Below are positions 9,524-21,149 of a stretch of 64,000 nt of DNA, one piece after another; position 1 is the stretch's first letter; each line of letters opens with the position of its first letter. The stretch is from positions 10,649,001 through 10,713,000 of the forward strand of contig CM065804.1 in NCBI GenBank assembly GCA_033398695.1, in the 5' to 3' direction. The notes beneath the pieces were generated by a model. It had not been told where the DNA came from and made no database searches. It saw only the letters and a list, made by a program, of their open reading frames with translations. The stretch is from Orobanche coerulescens (taxonomy: Eukaryota; Streptophyta; Magnoliopsida; Lamiales; Orobanchaceae). Made by a program: the position numbers and the translations under genes.

Positions 9524-10483
9524 TCATCTCAATGCGTCGGCTACTACGTTTGCTTTACCCGGATGATAGAGAATTTCCAAGTCGTAATCCTTGATCAATT
9601 CCAGCCACCTTCTTTGCCTCATGTTTAATTCTTTCTGACTGAAAATGTACTTGAGGCTTTTATGATCTGTAAAGATCTGACAATGAGTACCGTATAAATA
9701 ATGTCGCCAGATTTTCAAGACAAAGACCACAGCCGCTAACTCCAGATCATGAGTCGCGTAATTTACTTTGTACGGTTTTAACTGCCGAGAGGCATAGGCA
9801 ATCACCTTATCCTTTTGCATCAACACACATCCCAGACCCTGATTTGAAGCGTCGCTGTATACCATGAATCCATCAGTTCCATCTGGTAATGCTAATATAG
9901 GTGCTGTCGTCAGTCTCTTCTTAAGTTCATCAAAACCAGCCTGACATTTCTCATCCCACGTGAACTTTTGAGTTTTCTGTAACAGCTGAGTGAGTGGACG
10001 AGCAATTTTGGAAAATCCCTCTACAAAATGGCGATAATATCCAGCAAGTCCTAAGAAGCTTCGGACTTCTTTCACGTTTTTAGGAGCTTCCCATTCCAAG
10101 ATTGCTTCGACTTTCTTCAGGTCCACCTGAACTCCGTCAGCTGATATCACATGCCCAAGGAAAGTTACTTCCCTAAGCCAGAACTCACATTTAGAAAGCT
10201 TCGCATAGAGCTGTTCCTTCCTCAAGGTGCTCAAAACCACACGCAAATGCTCGACATGCTCCTCTGTGTCTTTCGAATAGATCAAGATGTCATCAATAAA
10301 AACAACCACAAACTTATCTAGGTATTCTAAGAATACTCGATTCATCAGTTGCATAAATACCGCAGGAGCATTGGTAAGTCCGAATGGCATCACCACGAAT
10401 TCATAGTGCCCGTACCGGGATCTGAAAGTAGATTTCGGTATATCCAATTCCTTAATTCTCAACTGATGATATCCTGATCGCAA
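9524..10483 (-). pseudogene. Element B reverse transcriptase and RNase H
   Basis: This 319-codon frame contains RT from the S-G-Y-H-Q-L block, then [17 protein letters not shown] and the catalytic V-F-I-D-D-I-L-I box, the thumb region ([14 protein letters not shown]) and the connection. RNase H follows, with its first acidic residue in [15 protein letters not shown] and later [11 protein letters not shown]. Both enzymes look catalytically complete. A TAA at about 10513-10515 separates it from the first RT blocks in the same frame. The sequence around the stop matches Q-G-A in element D, so the stop is probably CAA to TAA. Confidence 0.93.
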
Positions 10484-10510
10484 GTCAATCTTCGAGAATA
10501 CCCTTGCTCC

Positions 10511-10960
10511 TTACAGTTGATCAAACAAGTCATCGATCTGAGGTAAAGGATACTTGTTCTTGATCGTCACCTTGTTTAGTTCCCTGAAATCAATACATAA
10601 CCGGAGGGATCCGTCTTTCTTCCGGACAAAGAGAACGGGCGCTCCCCAAGGAGAAACGCTAGGTTGAATATAACCCTTCTGTAATAATTCCTCCAGTTGC
10701 TTCTTTAGTTCATACATCTCGGTTGGCGCCATGCGGTATGGTGCTCTGGAAATAGGAGGGGCTCCAGGCTCTAATTCGATAGTGAACTCCACTTCTCTCT
10801 GCGGAGGTAATCCAGGTAGTTCGTTAGGGAATACATCTGAAAATTCATTCACAACTGGAATAGATGAGAGTTCTACTCCTTCTTCTTTCTTCATGGCATA
10901 GCACCAAATTCCATGACATCCCTGCTTCAGTAATTTCACAGCTTTCATTGCTTTGATCAA
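10511..10960 (-). pseudogene. Element B protease-RT linker and RT N-terminus
   Basis: This frame carries the linker ([32 protein letters not shown]) and the first RT blocks: [32 protein letters not shown] and [20 protein letters not shown]. These are the fingers and the first palm aspartate region. It lies in frame with both neighbours. The TGA before it, at about 11036-11038, follows a G-A-I-L-N-Y block where element D has N-Y-R-T-R, again fitting CGA to TGA. Confidence 0.92.
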
Positions 10961-11038
10961 TTTTCCCGAGCTTCCCGGTCTCCATCCTCTGAATAGGTGT
11001 TCAAATCCGTCATAAACAATGATAGAAATGACTCTCTT

Positions 11039-11713
11039 TCAGTAATTCAGAATAGCTCCATAACGGTTGAGCCAATCGTCTCCGAGAATTAAGTCGTCAC
11101 CATGGATGTCAACTACAATAAGATTCGATGGCCAATCTCTCCCTCCTATAGACACTGGAAAATCTCTAGTTTCTAGGATTCCCACAATTCTCTCTCCGCT
11201 CGGCAAGCCCACAACATATAGTTCACAATCAAATAAGCACGAGATTTTCAAACGATTAACACAGTTCAATGATATGAAAGAATGTGTAGCTCCGGAATCG
11301 AATAAGACACTAACTGGTTGCAAAAGGATCTGAATCGTACCTGATGCAACAGCAGTGTTCTGATCGTCAGATTTCCTCATCTCGTACAGGCGCGGAGGAA
11401 CGGACCCAGCACTGGATATCTCTCTCTTCCCAACATTCTGCTGTTGAAATCCACTCTGCTGCGTCTGGTTCACACTTATTTCCTTCGGTACTGGCGTCGG
11501 AGTGCGAGTACCAAACGATCTAGTCGCCACTCCACATAAAGTCGCATGGTGCCCTTCTTGCCCACAATCGAAACAAGTCACAGAAGATGCGGGGCAATCA
11601 CGTCTAATATGCCCTGCTCGACCACAGTTATAACACTTCTTTGATGCGTCCGAAACTACTGATGTTGTCCGGAATTTCTTTCCACCTCTAGAAGGATGTG
11701 GAGGTTTCCTAGC
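11039..11713 (-). pseudogene. Element B zinc knuckles and aspartic protease
   Basis: From the N-terminal side there are two CCHC zinc knuckles in tandem (C-Y-N-C-G-R-A-G-H-I-R-R-D-C, then C-F-D-C-G-Q-E-G-H-H-A-T-L-C, about 11640-11540). A Q-rich spacer follows, then a retropepsin with active site VLFDSGATHSFIS (about 11300-11260) and the later D-L-I-L-G-D-D-W-L-N-R-Y-G-A block. The protease cuts the Gag-Pol polyprotein. The upstream junction with gag is a TAA at 11714-11716, in the same frame, probably from a CAA glutamine codon. Confidence 0.9.
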
Positions 11714-12584
11714 TTAATAAAAGGAAGACTGGCCCTTGCGGGGCCCACCACTCTTGTTTTCCGAGAAGTTGCCGGTCACTTTCTGCTTCTTTGCCTCCAT
11801 CGATTTCTCCACCGCCACCTCTTTCATGTCGTAGGCCAGCGCTTTGTCTTGATACTGTCGCAACGTAGTACACTCGAATCCGGACATGTACTGCTGAATC
11901 TCCGGCTTCATTCGCATATCGAAATGAAAAATCTTTTCTGCCTCCGTTCTGACCAAGTGTCGCACACAAGTCGGTGATGGTTAAAAGTTTTGATTATATA
12001 CATCACAGTTGCTTCGAACTCTGTGGTGAGAAAAACTCTCGGATTTTTGCCTCCCTAGCTGGACGAGGACAATATTATGCTTCCATCATTAGTTTGAATT
12101 CCGTCCAATCCGCATTATGATTCTCGGGTCGAATAGCTTCCCACCGGTCAAAGGCCTCCCGGTCGGAAAATACTGGGCAATGGGAACCTTCCTGTCCTCG
12201 GGACAGTTCATACCCGCGAATATCTTCTCTAACTCCTTTAGCCAATGATCCCAAGTAAGTGCCTCAGCAGATCCGTCAAATTTTGGCGGGTGCAATTTGA
12301 CCACCTCAGCAAGCCACCTGTCTCCCCGGTTATCCTCGTGGTGCTGCTGTCCCATCGCCGTCTGCATGCGGTCAACTACCTGAGCGAACTGGTTTATCTG
12401 AGCCACCACTTTTTGAAGCACTCCCGGCATGTTAGGATTCGCGTCGTCGTTCACCGATCCTGCGCCCTCGAGAATGGGAATCGGTTCGACTAGCCGATAG
12501 TGCAGGGGTAGTTGCGGAATCCTCTGTCTCATGTTACCACGTCGCGTCCACGACCGCGTCGCGTCCACGTCCTCCTCTCGGCAT
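11714..12584 (-). pseudogene. Element B gag (capsid region), frameshifted
   Basis: A start codon at 12584-12582 opens a short M-P-R-G-G-R-G-R run. A frameshift in the GR-rich segment then moves to the frame that ends at 12089. It contains NRGDRWLAEVVKLHPPKFDG, WLKELEKIFAGMNCPEDRKVPIAQYF and a later F-H-F-D-M-R-M-K-P-E-I-Q-Q-Y-M block (from 11965), the capsid region of Tekay-like Gag. Between about 12088 and 11966 the sequence is degenerate, with shifts and stops. The intact elements have the D-W-W-E-A and A-F-Y-D-A-Q-P-R blocks there. Gag forms the virus-like particle around the RNA. Confidence 0.85.
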
Positions 12585-12810
12585 CGTAAACACAATTTCT
12601 CAATATCCAGGACAAAATTTTCAAAAATAAAGCCCGTCAATACTCACAAAACAGAAATTAAGTAAAACGGTAGTACAAGAGATTAGGAGACTTACAACCA
12701 CGGTCCACATGACGACTTTTGGCTGAACAGTGATGTTACGAACGACCCGTAAATCAATAACGTAAACAGACCCAACTTAAAACCCGACTGCCAAGATATC
12801 TATGAATCTT

Positions 12811-12823
12811 AGCTCCGATACCA
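12811..12823 (-). other. Primer binding site of element B (initiator-Met type)
   Basis: Minus strand TGGTATCGGAGCT lies five bases after the 5' LTR. It differs by one base from the common TGGTATCAGAGC complementary to plant initiator tRNA-Met. Confidence 0.85.
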
Positions 12824-12828
12824 TATTC

Positions 12829-15225
12829 TGTAACACCCCGAGATATTCGGAATAATTACAGCGCCGTAAACCCTTAAGTAAGGATTTACAAGGCTAAATA
12901 AAAGAAATGTAAATATAATCCATCAATACCACGGAAATTCAAATTACAAAACCGGTTCCAACTGGTTCAACGAGTTAATTAATACAACCATATCGAAATG
13001 ATATTAATAAGACACGCATACTCGAGTACTGAAATTAAACCAAGAAGACAAATCACAAACAACAACAAACATCACTGAACCCCTTCGTCGTCACATCGGT
13101 ACTATGGCTGTTTCCCCGCTCCTCGGCTAACTGAACATCAAACCAAATGTCCACCCCCGAAGGGGTTAGCAAAACGATGCTAGTACAAGTATCATTTAAA
13201 CAAATCGAATATGCATCAACAATACATAACAAGATACACCACACGGACTTCCGCTACCGGAATCCGACAATGCGAATCCACAAGATTCCATTAACACAGC
13301 ATGGGTATTCCAATGATCCAGCGCCCTCAGCATAGATCCCAAGATGATCCCGTTGGACCAACACGAGGTGGAAAAACCCATCCAATGATCCAACGCCCTC
13401 AGCCTAGATCCCAAGATGATCCCGTCGGACCAACACGAGGTGGACATCCGATCCAGCGCCCTCAGCATAGATCGTACAAAATACACAAACACAACTCATG
13501 CATACATATATGCAAAATCGCTATGTCCATCAACATGAACATACAAACACTGAATAACGAATATCATGACAATTTAACGAAATAAATCCCATGTTCAACA
13601 ACATGAATAAACCACATGTATACTCAAAATATGAACATTAACAAATTACGATACTTGCCTCGAAGATGGCAAGAATGAAACACTCCAATGATCTCAACAC
13701 ACTCGAAGGCCGCCTCCTTCGATCAACGTAGCAAGCTCGAACCTTAACAAAAGAAATGGTATAGAATTCATCTCAAGTCGTACACTACCTATCAATCCGG
13801 TCAACGGACAAAAGCTCTAAATATGTAATCTGCCTGAACTACTTAGCGTACGCTACGTACTCTACGTAACGTGCGCTAAGTCTGCCTGTGAACGTACGCA
13901 AATGACCAAGTCTAGCGTACGCTAGACATATCTTGTGATTCTCTCGATCGGCCCGACTCATTGATAACATAACATACGTTACGTACCAAACGTAGCGTAC
14001 GTTAACTCATTCCCGATAGCGCACGTTAATATACATATGTTAGCGTGCGCTAACCGTGCATGGCAGTTTACTACTGGCAGAAAACTTGATCTAATGGTGA
14101 TGAAACTCATGAATTCTATGGTGATAATACATGTCATACCCGTGCATATCATGCTCATATGGTTTTGTGATCTATAAGGATTAAACGACTAGGAGATACA
14201 AGGTTGCGCATAACCATCACAACACCATAGTTCATCTTGATTTTCAAGGAATATCCTAAGTTCAATCCGTTACATGTCCCAAAACGTATAATTCCTTTTG
14301 TGTAAAGACATAAGAACTTGATAATCTCCAAATACTGGTCACAAACGGTTTTGAAGCTTCATGAATATGCTAGGAGTTCAAACACTAATAGGTTCAATGG
14401 ATTATACGATGAATAAGTACCGAAACATCAAAAATATCCTTCTAACCCATGAGGTTCGACTACTTACGAATTTAACTGACTAGATAATCCCAAAACATGA
14501 TCAAAATGTCCTTCAGAATACTACTAATATTGGTGAAGAATCACTTACCTCAAAGTAGCGAAGAACACGAAGGAACTTGAGGAAATCCAACACTGAGGGC
14601 TTGAACACCAATCTCCAAAGATCTACAATCTTCAAACTCGTGCTAGGAGGATGATATGAGAGGTTGAGGAGGGAGGAAGTAACTCTCTAAGCTCAAAAAT
14701 TCGGATTAGGGAAGTGAAAATATCTGAATAATGAAAAAGTAAGATGTCCTATATATAGGAAATGGTTATTAGCGCGCGCTAGTCCCTATCCATAGCATGT
14801 GCTAACGGCCATACGAAACTTACTGACTTCACTGTACTCAGCGTTTAGCGTGCGCTATCCTCATATCATTAGCGTGCGCTACCGCGTTGACTTGGCTTTT
14901 CCCGAAAGCCGTCCAGGTTCATCCCGACATGATCCGACCGAAATCCTCAGCCGATCTCACCTACCACCCTGTCTTAATCATGCTGACTACGTATAGCGTG
15001 CGCTAAGGTTCATGCACAACGTTGCGCTATGGATCCAAATTAGCGTACGCTACACTTAGTCGATAGCGTGCGCTACATGCGCAGAATCACAATTTAAATC
15101 ACATTCATGAAATCATGCGCTCAACAACACCGGATTATGAAATACGGAGAATAATACTCAGATCAAAATGCAACAATTACAATATCACAAGTTCCAGATA
15201 CATATCAAAAATCTTGGGTATTACA
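12829..15225 (-). repeat. 5' LTR of element B
   Basis: At 2397 bp it is the intact partner of 5144-7920. It keeps both palindrome arrays (14770-15075 upstream of TATA and 13844-14052 downstream), the TATA palindrome at 14747-14760, and a perfect donor-like GAG|GTAAGT at 14549/14548 (minus), where the other LTR has GTAGGT. By eye the two LTRs differ by a few percent. Confidence 0.93.
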
Positions 15226-15230
15226 GTGTC

Positions 15231-15277
15231 CTAGCCCTAGTACTAACCTTCTTTTTTTAGCCATGGCGAGGTTCCTG
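15231..15277 (-). pseudogene. Start of the Athila env-like ORF with splice-acceptor-like site
   Basis: On the minus strand a pyrimidine-rich TTTATTTTTTCAG ends near 15277, about 12 bases before an ATG at 15264 (M-A-K-K-R-R). The frame runs to the B insertion at 15226-15230. On the far side (5138 downwards) open sequence continues towards the main env-like pieces. An acceptor just before the third ORF would suit expression from a spliced mRNA, as known for some env-class plant elements. The splice site is inferred from sequence only. Confidence 0.5.
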
Positions 15278-15929
15278 AAAAAATAAACACCGGAAATTAC
15301 ACAACTTTGAAGGAAAACTACACCACTCTCGACTTAAGATACGCGGAACGTGAATATAGAGTCGAATGAGCTTGCACCATCGTAAGAGGAAATTTAGGCT
15401 GAGCTTTCAAGTTTAAACATGATGTAAGGGTTGGGGTACAATGTAATCCAATAAATAAATTCGTCGCATACAAATTGAAAACGTTTGGCTCAAAAAATTT
15501 CATTGACGCATTTTATCAAACACCTAGTATGCATGTGTTTAAATGAAGAATAAGAATGATAATGGTTTAATCCAATCCCCAACAATAACAACATCAATCG
15601 ATAGTCATGACAAAACGACAAATAACATCAACAATCCATACATAATCAACAAAAACCATCAACAATTAATCGATAATCACCGTACCAACTCAACTTTGAT
15701 AGAACTAAACATATTCAACATTGAATGAAGAACAATACCTCACTTTTCAAACCATGTAGCAATTAAGATTAAGAATTTAGAGTTACCTTGCTTTGGATTG
15801 AAGAAAGCAAGAAGAAGAAAACTTGAATGTAGGTTGTCCGAGCGCCGCGCAAAGAAGAAGAAAGAAACTTACCTGTCAGTATCGGCCGATCCAATTATAA
15901 AGGAATCCTGGGCGGTTGATCTTCGCAAC
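15278..15929 (-). other. Athila spacer with TATA-like and donor-like sites
   Basis: No protein-coding content is convincing. On the minus strand a TTTATAATTGG box (plus 15891-15902) lies about 35 bp past the palindrome array. A perfect donor-like CAG|GTAAGT follows at 15873/15872, then a T/C-rich stretch. With the acceptor at 15277 this would define an intron of about 0.6 kb. TATA and donor are only about 25 bp apart, so a transcript starting from this TATA might not include the donor. Confidence 0.45.
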
Positions 15930-15934
15930 AGGGG

Positions 15935-16263
15935 CCGCGACACAGCTTAAGTGAGCCACGGCCCAGAGTACAGCCTGCCTGGGCATTTTTGTGATTTCGC
16001 TGTGTGCCGCGGCTTAATGTACGCGTGCCGCGACTCGTAGTGTAAGTGTGCCGCGGCTCATCTGGTCCGTGATGCGGCACGGAGTACAGTTTCCTGGGCG
16101 TTCATGGGGCGTTTTGCGTGCCGCGGCTCAGTATAATTATGCCGCCGCTCCGGGGTCGAGTGTGCCGCGGCTCAGTAAGGTTGTACCGCGACACATAGTA
16201 CAGGAAGGTTGGCACTTTTTGTTCGACTTGTGTGTGCCGCGGCTCATTTTGGTTGTGCCGCGG
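15935..16263. promoter_or_regulatory. Internal CCGCGG palindrome array of Athila element A
   Basis: Twelve CCGCGG-type sites start at about 15935, 15956, 16007, 16028, 16051, 16073, 16121, 16142, 16165, 16186, 16237 and 16258. Neighbours are 21-23 bp apart and clusters 48-51 bp. The flanks match the LTR array (GTGCCGCGGCTCAGTA), but the sequence on either side does not resemble the LTR, so this is not simply a solo LTR. Confidence 0.75.
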
Positions 16264-16265
16264 AC

Positions 16266-16524
16266 CATTGCTAAATTTTTTCCTGGGGAGATTCCTGCAC
16301 AAAATTTTCAAAGGAAAAACACCTAGAACGTGAGAGATAAGCATATCCAAGCAAAATGACGAAAAAAATAGACTCCTAAAATGCATGAAAACACTAAAAA
16401 ATAAAAATCTACAACTAATACTCAGGTTGCCTCCCAAGAAGCGCTAAGTTTATTTTCTTCAACCGGACTTTTTTAGCATTCATCCGACGGTGGATAATAC
16501 GACGCTCATCTTCTGCACGTACGT
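16266..16524 (-). other. Athila post-integrase spacer
   Basis: On the minus strand this follows the integrase stop and contains GCGCTTCTTGGGAGGCAACC, a phrase typical of the region just 3' of pol in Athila elements. No ORF of note. Confidence 0.6.
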
Positions 16525-18072
16525 CTATTGGATTACCCAAGTAGCCTTCAACCGCTGCCCATTAACTTTAAATTTACGGTCATCTTTTTGTACTTCCACT
16601 GCTCCGTGTGGGAATACTTGAACCACTGTAAACGGTCCCGACCATCGTGAACGCAATTTCCCGGGGAATAGTCTTAAGCGAGAATTAAACAACAACACCT
16701 CTTGACCCGGAATGAACTCTCGATGTGTGATGTGCTTATCATGCCAAATCTTTGTCCGCTCCTTATAAAGCTTCGCATTTTCGTACGCATCATGGCGAAT
16801 TTCCTCCAGCTCGTTCAACTGCAAACAACGCTTTTCACCAGCGCATTTAAGGAAAAAATTTAATTTCTTTATCGCCCAGTATGCGCGATGTTCCATCTCA
16901 ACTGGCAAATGACAACTTTTCCCATAAACCAATCTGTAAGGAGACATCCTGATAGGTGTTTTATATGCAGTACGATATGCCCAAAGTACATCATCGAGTT
17001 TAAAGGACCAATCTTTTCGAGACGAGCTGACTGTTTTTTCTAAGATCCATTTTAGCTCTCGATTTGATATCTCGACTTGATCGCTCGTCTGGGGATTGTA
17101 GGCTGTAGCAACACGATGAGTGACTCCGTATTTTCTCAAGACCGCATCAAGGAATTTGTTGTCGAAGTGTGAACCACCATCACTGATAATAGCACGTGGA
17201 GTCCCAAAACACGTGAAAATATATTTTTTTATAAATTTGATTACGACATTGGACCCATTCGTTGGTAGTGCCACCACTTCGACCCACTTTGAGACGTAGT
17301 CCACTGCCACTAGAATATAGAGGTTCTTATTTAATGGAGGAAATGGACCCATGAAGTCGATCCCCCATACGTCGAACAATTCAACTTCAAGTATGGTGTT
17401 CAACGGCATTTCATGTCGTTTTGAGATGTTTCCCGTCTGTTGACACTGATCACACGTGGACACAAAGGAGTGAGCATCCTTGAATAACGATGGCCAATAA
17501 AAACCCGATTGTAAGACCTTTGTCGTTGTTCTGTTTCCGCTAAAATGCCCACCGTAGGGTGATGCATGACAATGATTCAACACGCCGCGGATTTCCTCAT
17601 CTGGAACACATCTGCGAATGATTTGATCAGGGCATCTTTTAAACAAAAAAGGATCGTCCCACAAATAATACTTAGCATCTGAAATTAGCTTCTTCTTTTG
17701 ATGATGCGAGAGATCATTCGGAATTATTTTGCTCGCCAGATAGTTCACTAGATCAGCGTACCAAGGTGCGTGTTGCGAACCCAACTTGTAGAGCTGTTCA
17801 TCGGGAAAGGTTTCCACAATTTGTGGATGACTTTCCCCCTTCTCAAGAGAATTCTCTAAATGTGAAAGATGATCGGCAATAACATACTCAATCCCCTTTT
17901 TGTTGCGAATTTCCAAGTTGAATTCTTGAAGAAGAAGCACCCACCTAATCAACCTTGGTTTAGCGTCCTTCTTCTCCAAAAGGTATTTGATCGCCGAATG
18001 GTCGGTCCACACCACTACTTTCGTCCCCAACAAATACGCCCGAAATTTATCAAAAGCAAAGATTACAGCCAA
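16525..18072 (-). pseudogene. Athila RNase H C-terminus and integrase
   Basis: This 515-codon open frame starts in RNase H ([28 protein letters not shown]) and contains a complete integrase. The H-H-C-C finger is in [20 protein letters not shown] and CDQCQQTG. The DDE residues are in [28 protein letters not shown] and the E of [15 protein letters not shown]. The C-terminal domain follows ([24 protein letters not shown]). There is no chromodomain, as expected for Athila. One TAA at about 18079-18081 separates it, in frame, from the upstream RT/RNase H piece. It is the largest intact coding block in the window. Confidence 0.93.
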
Positions 18073-18081
18073 AAATTCTTT

Positions 18082-18738
18082 TTATGTTGTGGCATAATTT
18101 CTTTGGGCGTCGTCAAGAGTTCGGCTTGCATAATACACGACGTGGAACACTTTCCCTCGTCTCTGTCCCAAAACAGCCCCAATGGCAAAATCACTAGCAT
18201 CACACATTAACTCGAACGGAAGAACCCAATCTGGAGCGAGTATTACCGGGGCGGTGCTTAGAGCTTTCTTCAATAGATCAAAACTTTCTTTACACGGCTC
18301 GTCAAAATTAAACGGAACATCCTTCATGAGCAGATTGCACAACGGCTTCGTGATTTTTGGAAAATCCTTAATAAACCAGCGGTAAAAACCGGCGTGTCCC
18401 AAAAAACTCCTTATCCCTTTTACCGAAGTAGGCGGAGGCATCTTCTCGATTGTTTCAATTTTTGCCCGATCGACTTCAATTCCATGGGAGGATATTCGGT
18501 GGCCAAGTACAATGCCCTCCTGGACCATAAAATGGCACTTCTCCCAGTTCAAGAGCAAATTTGTTTCTTCCCATATTTTTAGGACTTTCTGCAAATTCTG
18601 CAAACACATATCAAACGAATCACCGAAAACAGAAAAATCATCCATAAAAATTTCAATGCAATGCTCTACCATGTCAGAAAAAATAGCCATCATACACCGT
18701 TGAAAAGTGGCCGGCGCATTACATAAACCAAAAGGCAT
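18082..18738 (-). pseudogene. Athila reverse transcriptase C-terminal part and RNase H start
   Basis: The frame opens at MPFGLCNAPATFQRCMMAIF and contains the catalytic F-M-D-D box (IEIFMDDFSVFGDSF). The thumb (GIVLGHRISSHGIEVDRAK) and the connection with SFLGHAGFYRWFIKDF follow, then the RNase H opening with its first aspartate (LMCDASDFAIGAVLGQ). Active-site residues are intact. The piece joins in frame with 18072 across a TAA and with 19341 across a TAA at about 18790, both in positions where Athila proteins usually have glutamate. Confidence 0.92.
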
Positions 18739-18792
18739 GCGCCTATAAGCGAAAATGCCATAAGGACATGTAAACGTCGTCTTTTCTTGGTC

Positions 18793-19341
18793 TTATGGGG
18801 CTATATAAATCTGATTATACCCAGAATAACCATCAAAAAAGCAATAGAAATCGTGTCTGGCTAATCTATCTAACATTTGATCAATAAAAGGTAAAGGGAA
18901 ATGGTCTTTTCTAGTGGCTTTATTTAATTTCCTATAATCTATGCACATACGCCACCCCGTGACAATCCTAGTGGGAATTAATTCATTATTATCATTTTGA
19001 ATAACCGTTATCCCACCCTTCTTTGACACAACTTGGACCGGACTTACCCACTTGCTATCAGAAATAGGAAAGATCATACCTGCGTCGAGGAGTTTTAAAA
19101 CCTCGACTTTTACCACCTCTTTCATATTTAGATTTAAACAGCATTGATGCTCCACAGATGGTTTGTAGTCTTCCTCCATCAAAATTTTGTGCATGCAAAT
19201 GGACGGGCTTATTCCCTTAATATCCGCAATAGACCATCCCAGGGCAGATTTGTACTCCCTCAGAACCCTCAATAATTTCTCCTCTTGATCCCCCGCTAAA
19301 GTGGCTGAAAGAATGACTGGCAAGGAATCGTCGGGTCCCAA
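18793..19341 (-). pseudogene. Athila reverse transcriptase N-terminal part
   Basis: The frame includes the pre-RT segment (LRVLREYKSALGWSIADIKG, SICMHKILME) and RT fingers and palm blocks: [54 protein letters not shown] and DGYSGYNQIYIAP. The Y-R-K-L-N and Y-S-G-Y-N-Q-I blocks are as in functional Athila RT. It is in frame with the downstream RT piece. The upstream protease frame (ending at 19380) is in another phase, so a frameshift lies between 19342 and 19400. Confidence 0.92.
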
Positions 19342-19379
19342 GAATGCATATTTTAAGTGACTCGGCAGCTTTTTGAGTT

Positions 19380-21023
19380 CTAGCTTTGGCGGTTTCTCGA
19401 TTGATGGGACGGGTCGAGTTGGTGAACTTCCGAGCTCCTCACATGGTCGACGGGTGAAAATGGTGGGGAAGCATCCATGTGTCGTACATAGGCTACATGC
19501 TCGGAATTTAATTCGGAAGAAGACCCAACTAAAACGAACTCCAGTGGATCGGATGGATAATTCTCTCGAAAGGCTCTACTTACACACGAGTTAATGACAT
19601 CAACTTGGAAACAATTTTCAGCATCACTAGGATATTTTAAGGATCGAAAGATATTGAACGTAACTTGCTCCTCTTGAACTCGTAGAGTAAGCTTCCCTTT
19701 TTCCACATCAATTAAAGTTCGGCCAGTTGCCAAGAATGGTCTTCCCAAGATAATTGGGATGTCGTGGTCCTCCTCCATATCGAGCACAATAAAATTGGCC
19801 AAAAAGATGAATTTATCGACCTTGACTAAGACGTCCTCTATTACTCCCCTCGGATATTTGATAGATCTGTCAGCTAATTGCAAAGAGACTGTCATCGGCT
19901 TGGCTTCCCCAATATCCAGCTTCTTAAAAATAGAAAGGGGCATAAGGTTTATGCTGGCTCCGAGATCACATAAGGCTCTTTCAAAGGACGAATTCCCAAT
20001 GGTGCATGGAATGGTAAAGCTTCCCGGATCCCTCAATTTAGGTGGGAGCTTCTTCTGTAGAATAGCACTGCACTCCTCCGTCAATGCTACCGTCTCATAC
20101 TCCTCGAGCTTTCTTTTGTTTGATAAGATTTCTTTCATGAACTTCACATAACTCGGCATTTGTTCCAAGGCGTCGACAAATGGAATGTTGATATGTAGTT
20201 TCTTGAAGACATCAAGAAACTTGGAGAATTGCTTGTCCAATTTTTGCTTTTGCAGACGTTGGGGGAATGGAATTTGAGGAGTGGGATGAGTATTCGACAC
20301 TGCCTTTGGCTTGGGTGCCTCTTCCTTTTCTTTCTCACTGTGGTCGCTCTTGTCCTTGTTATTTGTAGGCTGCACTTTCAGCTCCTTTCCGCTTCGTAGC
20401 TCGATTGCTAGTAAACCTTGAGGTCCAGAGGACAATAGATTTGCGATCTGCCCCATTTGTACTTCCAAGTTTCGGATGGAGGCGGAATGATTTTGTAAAG
20501 TAGTCTCAGTGCGGGTCATGAATTGGCTCGTATTAGCCGCCATTTGAGCCAGAGCATCTTCCAAGGATACCTTTGGTGGTTGAGGGGGCTGCTGTGGGGG
20601 CTGCGTGAATTGAGCTTGCGGAGGTTTATTTAAAGCTTGCTCGTTCTTCCACGAGAAATTTGGGTGATTTCGCCACCCTTGATTGTATGTGTTGGAATAC
20701 GGATTATTCTGTCGACTCCTATTCCCCACAAACTGAGCTTGTTCCATCGGAGATTGCTCGAAAGGATTTCCAACTTGGCACTCGGCGCTAGGATGAGAGC
20801 CATTACACCAATTACATGATTCTGTGGTAACGGTAGAAGGAGCATGTGAAAAAGCTTGCAATTGTTGAGTTAGCGCCACAACTTGGGTTGATAGTGTAGA
20901 GATCGGGTCGTTGTCGGAAACTACCATAACTCGCTTTGGGTTCACACGTTCGGAAGGCCACTGATAAGCGTTTGCAGCCATCGCTTCCAATAAGGAATGA
21001 GCTTCCGCTATCGTCTTGCCCAT
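19380..21023 (-). pseudogene. Athila gag C-terminal part and aspartic protease
   Basis: This 547-codon frame begins with the end of the capsid domain (MGKTIAEAHSLLEAMAANAY, QWPSERV). A nucleocapsid-like zinc finger (C-N-W-C-N-G-S-H-P-S-A-E-C) and a long Q/P-rich region come next. The protease has the Athila-type active site RALCDLGASINLMPLSIFKK and the later D-I-P-I-I-L-G-R-P-F-L-A-T-G block. D-L-G-A in place of D-S/T-G-A is normal in this lineage. It is in frame with the gag N-terminus across two stops (between 21024 and 21149), of the kind made by C-to-T or G-to-A changes in R and W codons. Confidence 0.92.
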
Positions 21024-21149
21024 TAACGCTCCTCCAGCGGCTGCATCAACAAGAGTGCGTGTAGATGCACTTAGTCCGTTATAAAAGGTTTGAATTTGTA
21101 GCTAATCCGGTAAGCCATGGTGTGGGCATCTCCGTAGTAAATCCTTGTA

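Larger units (their letters stand above)
5144..15225 (-). mobile_element. Complete Tekay/Del-like chromovirus (element B) nested in Athila env-like ORF
   Basis: LTRs at 5144-7920 and 12829-15225 share TGTAACACCCCGAG and GGTATTACA termini, and the exact duplication GTGTC lies at 5139-5143 and 15226-15230. The internal region (7921-12828) holds a Met-type primer site, gag with zinc knuckles, protease, RT, RNase H, integrase and a C-terminal chromodomain, then a polypurine tract, all on the minus strand. Gag to chromodomain lies largely in one reading frame broken by stops. The chromodomain and its [11 protein letters not shown] motif place it in the chromovirus clade, close to Tekay/Del. It is younger than the Athila host. 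Confidence 0.95.

Noticed and set aside
18182..18703. Several plus-strand frames of 60-70 codons.
   Set aside because: They lie antisense to intact Athila RT motifs.
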